9,760 bases of DNA from an uncultured Campylobacter sp. (GTDB taxonomy: Bacteria > Campylobacterota > Campylobacteria > Campylobacterales > Campylobacteraceae): positions 1-9,760 of the forward strand of contig CALIWP010000254.1 in the NCBI GenBank assembly GCA_938046705.1. Reading direction: 5' to 3'. Under the pieces are notes generated by a model, which was not told the origin of the DNA, ran no database searches, and saw only the letters and a list, made by a program, of their open reading frames with translations. Of the stretch, positions 1-8,515 are shown one piece after another; positions within the stretch are counted from its first letter, which is position 1, and each line of letters begins with the position of its first letter. The position numbers and the translations under genes are program-made.

Positions 1-2
1 GA

Positions 3-713
3 ATTTTAGTTAAGGCTCTTTATCCTAGAGCTGATCTTATCCTTGCTAATGCGCAGGGAAACGCCGAGGATCTAGTGCGAAATTTTTGCTGCGACGCCGC
101 AAAAACTAAGGTGCTATATAACGCGGTCGATTTAGCGGCGATAAAAACTCTCGCAAACGAGCCGCTAGAGGATAAATTTAAGCCGTTTTTTCTAAATATC
201 GGCCGGCTTGATAGCGGTAAAAATCAAGCGATGCTAATAAGAATAATCGCAAATTTAAACGACGAGCGCGCGACACTTGGGATTTTAGGCAAGGGACCTT
301 TGCATGGCGAGCTTCAAAATTTGATCGACGAGCTTGGCGTGAGCGAGCGCGTAAAGCTACTAGGCACGGATAAAAATCCGTTTAAATTTATCAAAAACGC
401 GCAGTGTTTCGTCTGTGCTTCGCGGTTTGAGGGCTTTTCAAACGTGCTTTTAGAGGCGCTTGCTTGCGAGAGATTTATCATCTCCACCGATCACAAAAGC
501 GGCGCTAGAGAGCTTCTTGGCGACGATGAGTACGGCGTTTTAACGCCCGTCGACGACGAAAAAGCGATGGAGACTGCGATGAGGCGAGCGCTCGAGGATG
601 AAAATTTGAGGCAAGATTATGAAAAAAGAGCTTATGGCCGCGTAGCCAAGTTTGACAAAAACGCCGTCGCGGCGCAGCTCATAGGATACTTAGAGGGTGA
701 AAATGGCGAGTAA
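3..713 (+). CDS. pglJ: PglJ, N-glycan GalNAc transferase (5' end missing)
   Basis: The reading frame is open from the window edge to TAA at 711-713, so this is the last 236 residues of a longer protein. C. jejuni PglJ has about 365, so roughly 130 N-terminal residues lie outside. The visible part is the C-terminal Rossmann half of a GT4, GT-B fold glycosyltransferase. It shows GRLDSGKN, GKGPL and an EX7E pair in FEGFSNVLLEAL (codons at 429 and 453), followed by TDHKSGARELLGDDEYG. These match C. jejuni PglJ as I recall it, including YPRADLILAN near the edge (YPKADLILPN there). By homology it adds the second GalNAc (alpha-1,4) to undecaprenyl-PP-diNAcBac-GalNAc at the cytoplasmic face of the inner membrane. 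The GTG at 75 is internal and not the start. Position next to pglB fits pglJ rather than pglH; other GT4 paralogues are less likely. Confidence 0.9.
   Translation: MLVKALYPRADLILANAQGNAEDLVRNFCCDAAKTKVLYNAVDLAAIKTLANEPLEDKFKPFFLNIGRLDSGKNQAMLIRIIANLNDERATLGILGKGPLHGELQNLIDELGVSERVKLLGTDKNPFKFIKNAQCFVCASRFEGFSNVLLEALACERFIISTDHKSGARELLGDDEYGVLTPVDDEKAMETAMRRALEDENLRQDYEKRAYGRVAKFDKNAVAAQLIGYLEGENGE
692..697 (+). promoter_or_regulatory. Ribosome binding site choosing the pglB start
   Basis: AGAGGG lies five bases before ATG 703. An in-frame GTG at 697 would add two residues (Met-Lys) but has no comparable purine run at the right distance. ATG 703 is therefore the preferred start. Confidence 0.6.
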
Positions 714-3063
714 AATTTCGGGACTCTTGGATAAATTTAAATTTTCAAAACAGACTTGCTTTTTGATGCTTGCGGCGTTTATTTTTAGCGTGGTTTGCAG
801 GCTGTACTGGGTGTATTGGGCGGGCGAGTATCAGCACTTTTTCTGGAACGATCAGCTCATGATCAGCACAAACGACGGCTACGCCTTTGCCGAGGGCGCG
901 CGCGATATGATAGCGGGCTTTCATCAGCCAAACGACCTTAGCTACTACGGCCGCTCGATGCCCACGCTTACGTATTTTTTGTATCAAATTTTACCTTTTA
1001 GCTTTGAGAGTATTTTGCTTTATATGAGTGTATTTTTTAGCTCGCTTATCGTTATTCCCGTGATTTTGATAGCCAAAGAGTACGAGATGCCCTGCATGGG
1101 GTTTGCGGCGGCGCTGCTAGCTAGCATCGCAAATAGCTACTACAACCGCACGATGGCGGGCTACTACGACACCGATATGCTCACTATCGTGCTTCCTGCG
1201 TTTAGCGTCTGGGCGATGATACGCCTCGCGCAGAAAAAAAACGTAAACGATCTCATTTTTATCCCGATTTTTATCCTGATAAACGACTGGTGGTATCCCA
1301 GCTCATACTCGCTAAATTTTGCGATGCTGGGCGCATTTTTGCTATATACTTTGATTTTTGATAGGAAAAACGCGCTAAATTACGAGGCTGTCATTTTGAT
1401 GATAGTCGCACTTACCTATATCGATTTTTACGCTAAAAGCGCGCTTGCGGTCGCGCTTTATCTAGCGATGAGATTTCGCCCGCAGATATGGGACAGGCGC
1501 GTCGTAGCCGCGTGCCTAGCTCTTGCCGTAGGTTTGCTTGGCTTTAGCGGCGGGCTAAATCAAATTTTATTTCAGCTTAAATTTTACGTATTTCGCGGGG
1601 TTTCGGAGAGTAGCGAGCCGGTTTTTCATTTTTATAACGTAAATAAAACGATAATGGAAATGAGCGATTATTCGTTTGAGTTTGAGTCGATAAATGCCTT
1701 TGCTAAACGTATCAGCGGTCATATCGTTACTTTTGCTTTATCGCTCGTAGGAGTCGCGGCGCTTTGCCTTAAATTTCGCTCGTTTTTACTCGCGCTTCCG
1801 ATGCTGCTACTTGGGTTTTTGGCGCTAAAAGGCGGGCTTAGATTTACGATCTACTCCGTGCCCGTGATGGCGATAGGATTTGGATATTTTGCGGCGCTTT
1901 GCGTGAGTTTTTTTAAAAAAGATAAAATTTTAGACAAATTTTGCACCGTTTGCCTAGCGGCGTTTTTTGCGTTTTTCTTTTTATATTTTGATAAATATTA
2001 CAGCCTTTTGCACGGCAAATCTCCCGTTTTTGCGCCAAATTTTGACGGCGAGGCGAGCTTTGGCGTATATCTAGCCACACTTGCGGCTGTGGCGCTTATT
2101 TGCGGGGTGGCTTATTTTATGGTCTCAGGCCTCAATTCACTCAAAAAACACGCGCTTTTAGAAAAAATTTGCGTCTTTTGTATCGCCGCGCTATCCTTGA
2201 TGCCGTGTCTTGAGCACATTTACGGCTACAAAGTCGGCACTGTCTTTGCCAAAAGCGAGGTCGAGAGCCTAGATAAGCTACACAAGATCGCGGGGCGCGA
2301 GGACTACGTGCTGGCGTGGTGGGACTACGGCTATCCGATCCGCTACTATGCAGATGTCAAGACTCTCATCGACGGAGGCAAGCACCTTGGCAGGGATAAC
2401 TTCGCCGTGAGTTTCGCGCTAGCTAGCAATCAGCGCATGTCGGCAAATATGGCGCGCCTGGAGGTCGAGTACACCGAGCGAAATTTTAGCGAGAGATTCG
2501 GGTTGAATTTAAACCAGATGATAAAGGACTACAACGCCACGAGCGTAAATTCATTTTTGTATTCGCTAAATAGCAAGGATTTCCAGCCGCCGCAAAAAAC
2601 GCGCGAGATTTATTATTATTTGCCTGACTCCATGATCGATATCTTTAGCGCCGTTTTGCGCTTTTCAAACCTCGATCTAAACAGCGGCGAGGAGTATGGA
2701 GCGATATTTTATCCGGGCAAGCCTTACTCGGTGGACGGCGATACGATAAATATCGGCGGAGGGTTTAGCGTATCTGGCGACGCGTCCAAGGTCTATATCG
2801 GCGAGCGCGAAATATCCGTAAATACGTACTTTGAAACAAGCTACGACGAAAAGGATAAGCTGGTCGTCAAAAAACACGAGATGGACTCGGACGGTAAAAT
2901 TTACCTAATTTTTATGAAGGATTACAGGCGGTTTTTGGTGCTTGACGAAGCGGTGCTAAACTCGGCCTACATACAGCTTTTCGTGCTCGAAAACTACGAC
3001 AAAGAGCTGTTTGAGCCGGTCGTTTTAAACGGCGCGGTTAAAATTTATAGGTTGCTAAGATGA
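703..3063 (+). CDS. pglB: PglB, oligosaccharyltransferase (STT3 family)
   Basis: This membrane enzyme transfers the glycan from undecaprenyl diphosphate to Asn of D/E-X-N-X-S/T sequons in the periplasm. From ATG 703 it has 786 residues. The first ~510 are many membrane helices and the rest a periplasmic domain. The GT66 active-site parts are present: D58 in the first external loop, D156-T157-D158, the TIME motif 316-319 with E319, and WWDYG at 539-543. M644 and I647 fit the MxxI sequon-binding motif. R336, in KRISG, fits the arginine that reads the acidic -2 residue, so the bacterial long sequon is expected. C. jejuni PglB has 713 residues. Nearly all of the extra length is an ~80-residue block at 409-488 that looks like two more membrane helices. 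The start overlaps pglJ by 11 bases, suggesting translational coupling. Confidence 0.96.
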   Translation: MASKISGLLDKFKFSKQTCFLMLAAFIFSVVCRLYWVYWAGEYQHFFWNDQLMISTNDGYAFAEGARDMIAGFHQPNDLSYYGRSMPTLTYFLYQILPFSFESILLYMSVFFSSLIVIPVILIAKEYEMPCMGFAAALLASIANSYYNRTMAGYYDTDMLTIVLPAFSVWAMIRLAQKKNVNDLIFIPIFILINDWWYPSSYSLNFAMLGAFLLYTLIFDRKNALNYEAVILMIVALTYIDFYAKSALAVALYLAMRFRPQIWDRRVVAACLALAVGLLGFSGGLNQILFQLKFYVFRGVSESSEPVFHFYNVNKTIMEMSDYSFEFESINAFAKRISGHIVTFALSLVGVAALCLKFRSFLLALPMLLLGFLALKGGLRFTIYSVPVMAIGFGYFAALCVSFFKKDKILDKFCTVCLAAFFAFFFLYFDKYYSLLHGKSPVFAPNFDGEASFGVYLATLAAVALICGVAYFMVSGLNSLKKHALLEKICVFCIAALSLMPCLEHIYGYKVGTVFAKSEVESLDKLHKIAGREDYVLAWWDYGYPIRYYADVKTLIDGGKHLGRDNFAVSFALASNQRMSANMARLEVEYTERNFSERFGLNLNQMIKDYNATSVNSFLYSLNSKDFQPPQKTREIYYYLPDSMIDIFSAVLRFSNLDLNSGEEYGAIFYPGKPYSVDGDTINIGGGFSVSGDASKVYIGEREISVNTYFETSYDEKDKLVVKKHEMDSDGKIYLIFMKDYRRFLVLDEAVLNSAYIQLFVLENYDKELFEPVVLNGAVKIYRLLR

Positions 3064-3093
3064 GGGCGCAAAATTTAAAGGATATTTTTTAAA

Positions 3094-4221
3094 ATGGCTA
3101 AATTTGGATTTTTGAGTCACGCCGATATGAGCATTTATTTTTTCCGCGCGCCGATCATGCGCGAGCTAAAGCGGCTCGGACACGAGGTTTTTGCTATCGC
3201 GCCAAAGGGCGAGTATACGGATAGGCTAAAAAGCGAGTTTAACTGCGTGACATACGAGCTTGACCGCGCGAGCCTAAATCCTCTAACCGTGCTTGAAAAC
3301 TCAAAAAAGCTAGCCGATATTTTGCGCGGGCTAAATTTAGACCTGCTGCAAACCTCGGCGCACAAATCAAACGTGTTTGGCACCTTTGCGGCTAAAAAAG
3401 CGGGCATAAAGCGCGTGATAAATTTGGTCGAGGGGCTTGGTAGCTTTTATATCGATAACGACTTAAAAACCCGTCTAGTGCGCGCCGCGATCGAGACGCT
3501 TTATAAAAAAGCGCTAAAGATGAGCGACGGCTGCGTGTTCGTAAACGAGGCTGATCCGGCGTATTTTTTGAGTCGCGGGCTGATAGCCGAGGAGAAAATT
3601 TTTAAGATAAAAAGCGTGGGCGTGGATACGCTCAAATTTGACGAAAGCAGCGTGGCGGCCGCAAATTTGGGCGAGGATTTGCGCGGTAAAAAGATCGTAC
3701 TGATGATAGCGCGCGCGATGTGGCACAAGGGCGTGCGCGAGTTTTACGAGGCTGCCGAGCTTTTGCGCGGGCGCGAGGATTGTGCGTTCGTATTTGCAGG
3801 CGAAGGATTTGAAGGAAACAAGAGTACGGCGGATGCTAAGTTTCTAACGGGCGGAGCGGTGCGGTATCTGGGCGCTAGAGACGACGTGCCCGAGCTTTTA
3901 AAGGCTAGCTATCTGCTTGCGCTTCCAAGCTACAAAGAGGGCTTTCCGCGCACGGTTTTAGAGGCGATGAGTATGGGTAGGCCAGTCGTAGCTAGCGATG
4001 TGGCAGGATGTAACGAGGCCGTGACGAATGGCTTTAACGGCCTGCTTTGCGAAGTAAAAAGCTCAGCCGATCTAGCCGCAAAGATAGAAATTTTACTAAA
4101 CGACGAAAATTTGGCCGCGCAAATGGGACGAAATGGGCGAGAGCTTGCCGTGCGCGAGTTTGACGAGCGAGCGGTCGCTAGGAAATATATAGAAATTTAT
4201 AGGAAATTTATCGATGTATAG
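3094..4221 (+). CDS. pglA: PglA, alpha-1,3-GalNAc transferase
   Basis: By homology it adds the first GalNAc to undecaprenyl-PP-diNAcBac, using UDP-GalNAc at the cytoplasmic membrane face. The protein has 375 residues, against about 376 in C. jejuni, and a GT4 GT-B fold. The N-terminal acceptor half begins with [14 protein letters not shown] and contains AHKSN and [11 protein letters not shown] (111-121). The donor half shows ARAMWHKG (206-213) and YLGARDD. The EX7E pair is E282 and E290, in [17 protein letters not shown]. All of these blocks have close counterparts in C. jejuni PglA. It starts 30 bases after pglB, the only clear gap within this block, with AAGGA at 3078-3082 as a somewhat distant ribosome site. 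No separate promoter is evident in the gap. Its last 8 bases overlap pglC. Confidence 0.95.
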   Translation: MAKFGFLSHADMSIYFFRAPIMRELKRLGHEVFAIAPKGEYTDRLKSEFNCVTYELDRASLNPLTVLENSKKLADILRGLNLDLLQTSAHKSNVFGTFAAKKAGIKRVINLVEGLGSFYIDNDLKTRLVRAAIETLYKKALKMSDGCVFVNEADPAYFLSRGLIAEEKIFKIKSVGVDTLKFDESSVAAANLGEDLRGKKIVLMIARAMWHKGVREFYEAAELLRGREDCAFVFAGEGFEGNKSTADAKFLTGGAVRYLGARDDVPELLKASYLLALPSYKEGFPRTVLEAMSMGRPVVASDVAGCNEAVTNGFNGLLCEVKSSADLAAKIEILLNDENLAAQMGRNGRELAVREFDERAVARKYIEIYRKFIDV

Positions 4222-4819
4222 AGCGTTTTTTAAGAGATTACTGGATATTTGCGGTGCGATTTTTTTAATCGTACTGACGCTGCCGATTATGGCGGTTGTT
4301 GCAGTTTTGATATATTTTAAGGTTAGCAAGGACGTCATTTTTACGCAGGCACGCCCGGGTTTGCACGCTAAAATTTTTAAAATTTACAAATTTAAAACGA
4401 TGAGCGACGAGCGCGGTGCGGACGGCGAACTGCTGCCCGACGAGCTGCGCCTAAGCGGCGTCGGCAAGACCATCCGAAGCCTGAGCCTTGATGAGTTGCC
4501 GCAGCTTTTTAACGTGCTAAAAGGCGATATGAGCTTCATCGGGCCGCGTCCGCTTTTGGTTGAGTACCTGCCTCTTTACGACGCCGAGCAGGCGACCCGC
4601 CACGACGTGAGACCCGGTATCACGGGTCTAGCGCAGGTAAACGGTCGCAACGCGATCAGCTGGGCGGAGAAGTTTAAATTTGACGCGAGATACGTTCGCG
4701 AGCTTAGCTTTGCGCTGGACGTTAAAATCGCGATTTTAACCGTGCAAAAGGTGCTAAAACGAAGCGGCGTGAGTAAAGAAGGCATGGCTACGACGGAGAA
4801 ATTTAATGGCCGCAACTAA
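4214..4819 (+). CDS. pglC: PglC, phosphoglycosyl transferase
   Basis: It transfers phospho-diNAcBac from UDP-diNAcBac to undecaprenyl phosphate, the first membrane step of the pathway. The 201 residues match the minimal monotopic PGT family (C. jejuni about 200). The N-terminal hydrophobic segment (about 12-35) is the re-entrant helix, broken at Pro24; residue 23 is Leu where I recall Ser in characterised PglC. Next come [13 protein letters not shown] and the catalytic Asp-Glu dyad D93-E94 in [22 protein letters not shown] (110-113), RPGITG (133-138) and [10 protein letters not shown] follow. The tail RSGVSKEG...TTEKFNGRN is typical of PglC and separates it from longer WbaP/WcaJ enzymes. ATG 4214 overlaps the end of pglA by 8 bases, with AGGAA at 4201-4205 as ribosome site. 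Confidence 0.96.
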   Translation: MYRAFFKRLLDICGAIFLIVLTLPIMAVVAVLIYFKVSKDVIFTQARPGLHAKIFKIYKFKTMSDERGADGELLPDELRLSGVGKTIRSLSLDELPQLFNVLKGDMSFIGPRPLLVEYLPLYDAEQATRHDVRPGITGLAQVNGRNAISWAEKFKFDARYVRELSFALDVKIAILTVQKVLKRSGVSKEGMATTEKFNGRN

Positions 4820-5411
4820 AATTTACGTTTACGGCTTTAGCGGACACGGAGCCGTCGTCGCGGACGTAGCAAGAGCCTGCGGATACGGCGAGGTCGTGTT
4901 TTTAGACGATGCCAAATTTGACGGCAAAAACGTGCTCAAATTTGACCCGAGCTTAGAAAAAGCGGACGTGATCGTAGCTATCGGAGATAATAAAATCAGG
5001 CGCATCCTGCAAGAAAGAGTAAAAAACGCGGGCTTTGTCATAGTAAATTTGATCCATCCAAGCGCGGTAGTAAGCGCTAGCGCGCAAATAGGCGAGGGCG
5101 CGGTCGTGATGCCAAATGCCGTCATAAACGCGCGCGCTGTAATAGGCGAGGGTGCGATAATAAACACTGGCGCGATCATCGAGCATGACTGCGAGATCGG
5201 CGATTTTGCCCACGTTAGCCCAAACGCGGCGTTAGCGGGCGGCGTGATCGTTGGTGCAAATACCCACGTAGGCATAGGATCTTGCGCAGTGCAGTGCATA
5301 AAAATCGGTGCAAACTGTATCATCGGAGCGGGCAGCGTCGTAGTACGAGATATCGCAGACGGTAGCGTCGCCTACGGTAATCCCGCTAAAGTTAGGCGAA
5401 ATTTAAGCTAA
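4806..5411 (+). CDS. pglD: PglD, UDP-4-amino-sugar N-acetyltransferase
   Basis: It acetylates the C4 amine of UDP-4-amino-4,6-dideoxy-GlcNAc with acetyl-CoA, giving UDP-diNAcBac. The 201-residue protein (C. jejuni 195) has two parts. An N-terminal nucleotide-binding domain shows YGFSGHG (9-15) and AIGDNKIR. A left-handed beta-helix of hexapeptide repeats runs from about residue 90 ([20 protein letters not shown] and on). H127, in [11 protein letters not shown], aligns with the catalytic base H125 of C. jejuni PglD. H136, in FAHVS, aligns with its H134. The C-terminus GNPAKVRR is the usual acetyl-CoA site ending. ATG 4806 overlaps pglC by 14 bases, with GGAG at 4795-4798 seven bases ahead. It is the last gene of the first block. 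Confidence 0.94.
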   Translation: MAATKIYVYGFSGHGAVVADVARACGYGEVVFLDDAKFDGKNVLKFDPSLEKADVIVAIGDNKIRRILQERVKNAGFVIVNLIHPSAVVSASAQIGEGAVVMPNAVINARAVIGEGAIINTGAIIEHDCEIGDFAHVSPNAALAGGVIVGANTHVGIGSCAVQCIKIGANCIIGAGSVVVRDIADGSVAYGNPAKVRRNLS

Positions 5412-5442
5412 ATTTGAGCGCTAAATACCGCTCGTCAAATTT
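5410..5442 (+). terminator. Inverted repeat after pglD, possible weak terminator
   Basis: GAGCG (5416-5420) pairs with CGCTC (5429-5433) around an 8-base loop. Outer arms AAATTTGA (5410-5417) and TCAAATTT (5435-5442) can pair as an 8 bp alternative stem. It overlaps the pglD stop codon, the right place for a terminator. Only three Ts follow, so strong intrinsic termination is doubtful. Frequent AAATTT words in this DNA also make chance AAATTT arms likely. Confidence 0.35.
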
Positions 5443-5496
5443 GCGCCCGTAGCTACAAAGGACGGTGCAGGCAAAATAGATAAAGTATCCCGTAAA

Positions 5497-5532
5497 GCGT
5501 CAAATTTACCATTTTAAAATATATTTTGACGC
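5497..5532. repeat. Imperfect dyad with 8 bp arms, function unknown
   Basis: GCGTCAAA (5497-5504) is the exact inverse complement of TTTGACGC (5525-5532). The 20-base AT-rich loop contains the palindrome ATTTTAAAAT (5511-5520). It could be a terminator for the pglJBACD transcript or a protein-binding site. Neither side has a long T run, so terminator function is uncertain. Confidence 0.45.
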
Positions 5533-5611
5533 AAAATTTAACAAAATCCCCATTTTCTACGGCCTAAAAGCAAATTTAAACGAGTTTTTATAAAAATATT
5601 TAGATTTTAAG

Positions 5612-5620
5612 TGCTACAAT
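5612..5620 (+). promoter_or_regulatory. Predicted sigma-70 promoter of pglEFG, extended -10
   Basis: TGCTACAAT gives an extended -10 element: TG, one base, then TACAAT at 5615-5620. Upstream (5585-5609) is T- and A-rich with no -35 hexamer, as is usual for Campylobacter housekeeping promoters. A start near 5627 would give a leader of about 20 bases with the ribosome site inside it. This would let pglE and following genes be transcribed independently of the upstream block. Confidence 0.65.
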
Positions 5621-5634
5621 GCGTAAATTTCTTT

Positions 5635-6734
<1,100 letters not shown>

Positions 6735-8513
6735 ATGTTTAAAGCGACGAAGCTAAAGCGGCTTGCGTTTTTTCTAACCTTTGACATCGCGATATTTGCA
6801 GCGTCGTTTTATCTGGCGTATCTGCTTAGATTTAGCGGCGTGCTGCCTGATTATTTTAGGGGCGGACTGGTCGCAGGCTGCGTTACGATGGTGGTTTTAA
6901 AGCTATTTTTCATGTGGCTTTTTAAAATTTACAAGGTGCCGTGGAGATTTTTCGGACTAAACGAAGCGAGGAAAATTTTCCTCGTTCATCTTTGCGCGAT
7001 AGTTTGCTTTTGGATCGTTTATTTTGCGATGCCCGCGGTTTTCAACCCGTTTCCGCGAAGCGTGGTTTTTATAGACTTTATCATCTCGTGCCTGCTAATC
7101 GGAAATTTAAGGATCGCCAAGCGTATGTTTTTGGATTTTTCTAAAAAGCCGCACACGGGCGAGCCTTGCATCGTTATCGGCGCTACGTCAAAGGCGCTTC
7201 ACGTTTTAAAAGGGCTTAGGCAGGGCTACATCGACCTTTATGCCGTTGGTGTCGTGGATGGTAGGAGCGATCTAGTCGGCACTTACTGCGACGGATTTTT
7301 AGTGCAGCCAAAGAGCCAAATCGCAAATTTGATCAAAGAGTACAACGTAAAAACCGCCATCATCGCGCTAGCGCTAGGCCAAGACGAGCTGGCGGAGCTT
7401 TTTGACGAGCTTACGGCCTACGGTATCCGCGATATCAAGATTTTTTCTATGTTTGGTACCGGCAAGGACGCGATCAAAGATATCTCGATCGAGGATCTGC
7501 TAGCTAGAAAGCCAAAAGACCTAGATAGCACCGCGGTGGAGAAATTTTTAGGCGGTAAGGTCGTTTTAGTTACGGGCGCAGGCGGCAGTATCGGTAGCGA
7601 AATTTGTAAGCAGTGCCTCAAATTTGGCGTTAGCAAGCTGATCATGATCGATCATAGCGAGTTTAATCTCTATAAAATCGGCGAGATAACTCACAGCGAC
7701 AAAACCGTGAGTAAGATGATAAATATCGTAAACGAGGCCGATCTGCGCGCGGTTTTTGAGGAGTTTAAACCGCAGATCGCGATCCATGCCGCAGCCTATA
7801 AGCACGTGCCGCTTTGCGAAGCAAACCCGAAAGCCGCAGTCGTAAATAACATAATCGGCACTAAAATTTTGATTGATTTGTCCATAGAATACGGCGTTAG
7901 CAAGGTCGTGATGATCTCATCTGATAAAGCCGTGCGCCCGACGAATATCATGGGTGCGACTAAACGCGTGTGCGAGCTTTACGCGCTAAACTCAAATTTG
8001 CCTGCTAAAACCGAGATCGTCGCGGTGCGCTTCGGTAACGTCCTGGGCTCAAGCGGTAGCGTAATACCGAAATTTAAAGAACAAATCGAAAACAATAAAC
8101 CGCTAACCGTCACGCACCCCGATATCACGAGGTATTTTATGCTGGTATCCGAGGCCTGTCAGCTAGTGCTTCAAGCTGCTTCGATCGCAAAAGGCGGCGA
8201 GCTTTTCGTGCTTGATATGGGCGAGCCGATAAAGATCGCCGATCTAGCTAAAAAGATGCTGATTTTATCAAACAAAGAGCACCTGGGCGTCGAATTCGTC
8301 GGCCTTCGTCCGGGCGAGAAGCTTTATGAGGAGCTTTTAATAAACAAAGACGACGTAAAAACCGAGTTTCAGTCTATTTTCGTGACGCACTCGGGCGAAT
8401 ACGACGTGGCTAAACTAAACGAGCAAATTAAAAATTTAACGCATGCGGACGATGTCGTGGCGGCGCTCAAAGAGATCGTGCCGGAGTTTAATCACGCGCT
8501 AAATAAGGAATAA
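6735..8513 (+). CDS. pglF: PglF, membrane-bound UDP-GlcNAc 4,6-dehydratase
   Basis: It dehydrates UDP-GlcNAc to UDP-2-acetamido-2,6-dideoxy-4-hexulose with bound NAD, the entry step to diNAcBac. It has 592 residues (C. jejuni 590). The N-terminus carries four likely membrane helices (about 9-31, 43-64, 82-100, 107-126). A CoA-binding-like Rossmann domain follows (about 145-260, [14 protein letters not shown]). The catalytic SDR domain begins with [10 protein letters not shown] (G281, G284, G287). The active site shows S396-D397-K398 and M406 through K410. Met in place of the usual SDR Tyr is the known feature of PglF and its long relatives. [12 protein letters not shown] and [13 protein letters not shown] are typical of the CapD/FlaA1 group. 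ATG 6735 directly follows the pglE stop, with AAAGGA at 6719-6724. WbpM-like dehydratases are close relatives, but the context points to PglF. Confidence 0.95.
   Translation: MFKATKLKRLAFFLTFDIAIFAASFYLAYLLRFSGVLPDYFRGGLVAGCVTMVVLKLFFMWLFKIYKVPWRFFGLNEARKIFLVHLCAIVCFWIVYFAMPAVFNPFPRSVVFIDFIISCLLIGNLRIAKRMFLDFSKKPHTGEPCIVIGATSKALHVLKGLRQGYIDLYAVGVVDGRSDLVGTYCDGFLVQPKSQIANLIKEYNVKTAIIALALGQDELAELFDELTAYGIRDIKIFSMFGTGKDAIKDISIEDLLARKPKDLDSTAVEKFLGGKVVLVTGAGGSIGSEICKQCLKFGVSKLIMIDHSEFNLYKIGEITHSDKTVSKMINIVNEADLRAVFEEFKPQIAIHAAAYKHVPLCEANPKAAVVNNIIGTKILIDLSIEYGVSKVVMISSDKAVRPTNIMGATKRVCELYALNSNLPAKTEIVAVRFGNVLGSSGSVIPKFKEQIENNKPLTVTHPDITRYFMLVSEACQLVLQAASIAKGGELFVLDMGEPIKIADLAKKMLILSNKEHLGVEFVGLRPGEKLYEELLINKDDVKTEFQSIFVTHSGEYDVAKLNEQIKNLTHADDVVAALKEIVPEFNHALNKE
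8505..8510 (+). promoter_or_regulatory. Ribosome binding site for the TTG start of pglG
   Basis: AAGGAA inside the last codons of pglF lies five bases before TTG 8516. It decides in favour of this rare start codon, since no ATG or GTG in this frame has a similar site nearby. Confidence 0.7.
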
Positions 8514-8515
8514 AT

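Noticed and set aside
75..77. GTG 75 as the start of a short 212-residue glycosyltransferase
   Set aside because: The frame stays open to the window edge, and the residues before it match PglJ, so it is an internal Val codon.
697..702. GTG 697 as the pglB start (788 residues)
   Set aside because: It would add only Met-Lys and lies within the purine-rich ribosome site that best serves ATG 703.
1234..1241. A8 tract in pglB as a phase-variable slippage site
   Set aside because: Campylobacter phase variation mainly uses G/C tracts of eight or more; this run encodes a normal Lys-Lys-Asn and the frame is intact. No long G or C tract was seen anywhere in the window.
1908..1920. T7A6 run in pglB as a frameshift, or a scar of the helix-block insertion
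   Set aside because: It encodes Phe-Phe-Lys-Lys in frame just before the extra block. The proximity is suggestive, but nothing else marks a mobile insertion: no target duplication or inverted ends.
3064..3093. Separate promoter between pglB and pglA
   Set aside because: Thirty AT-rich bases contain a ribosome site but no convincing extended -10 element.
4829..5323. 164-codon open frame on the minus strand inside pglD
   Set aside because: It is antisense to the hexapeptide-repeat region; its residues mirror the repeat, it has no recognisable domain, and pglD is strongly supported.
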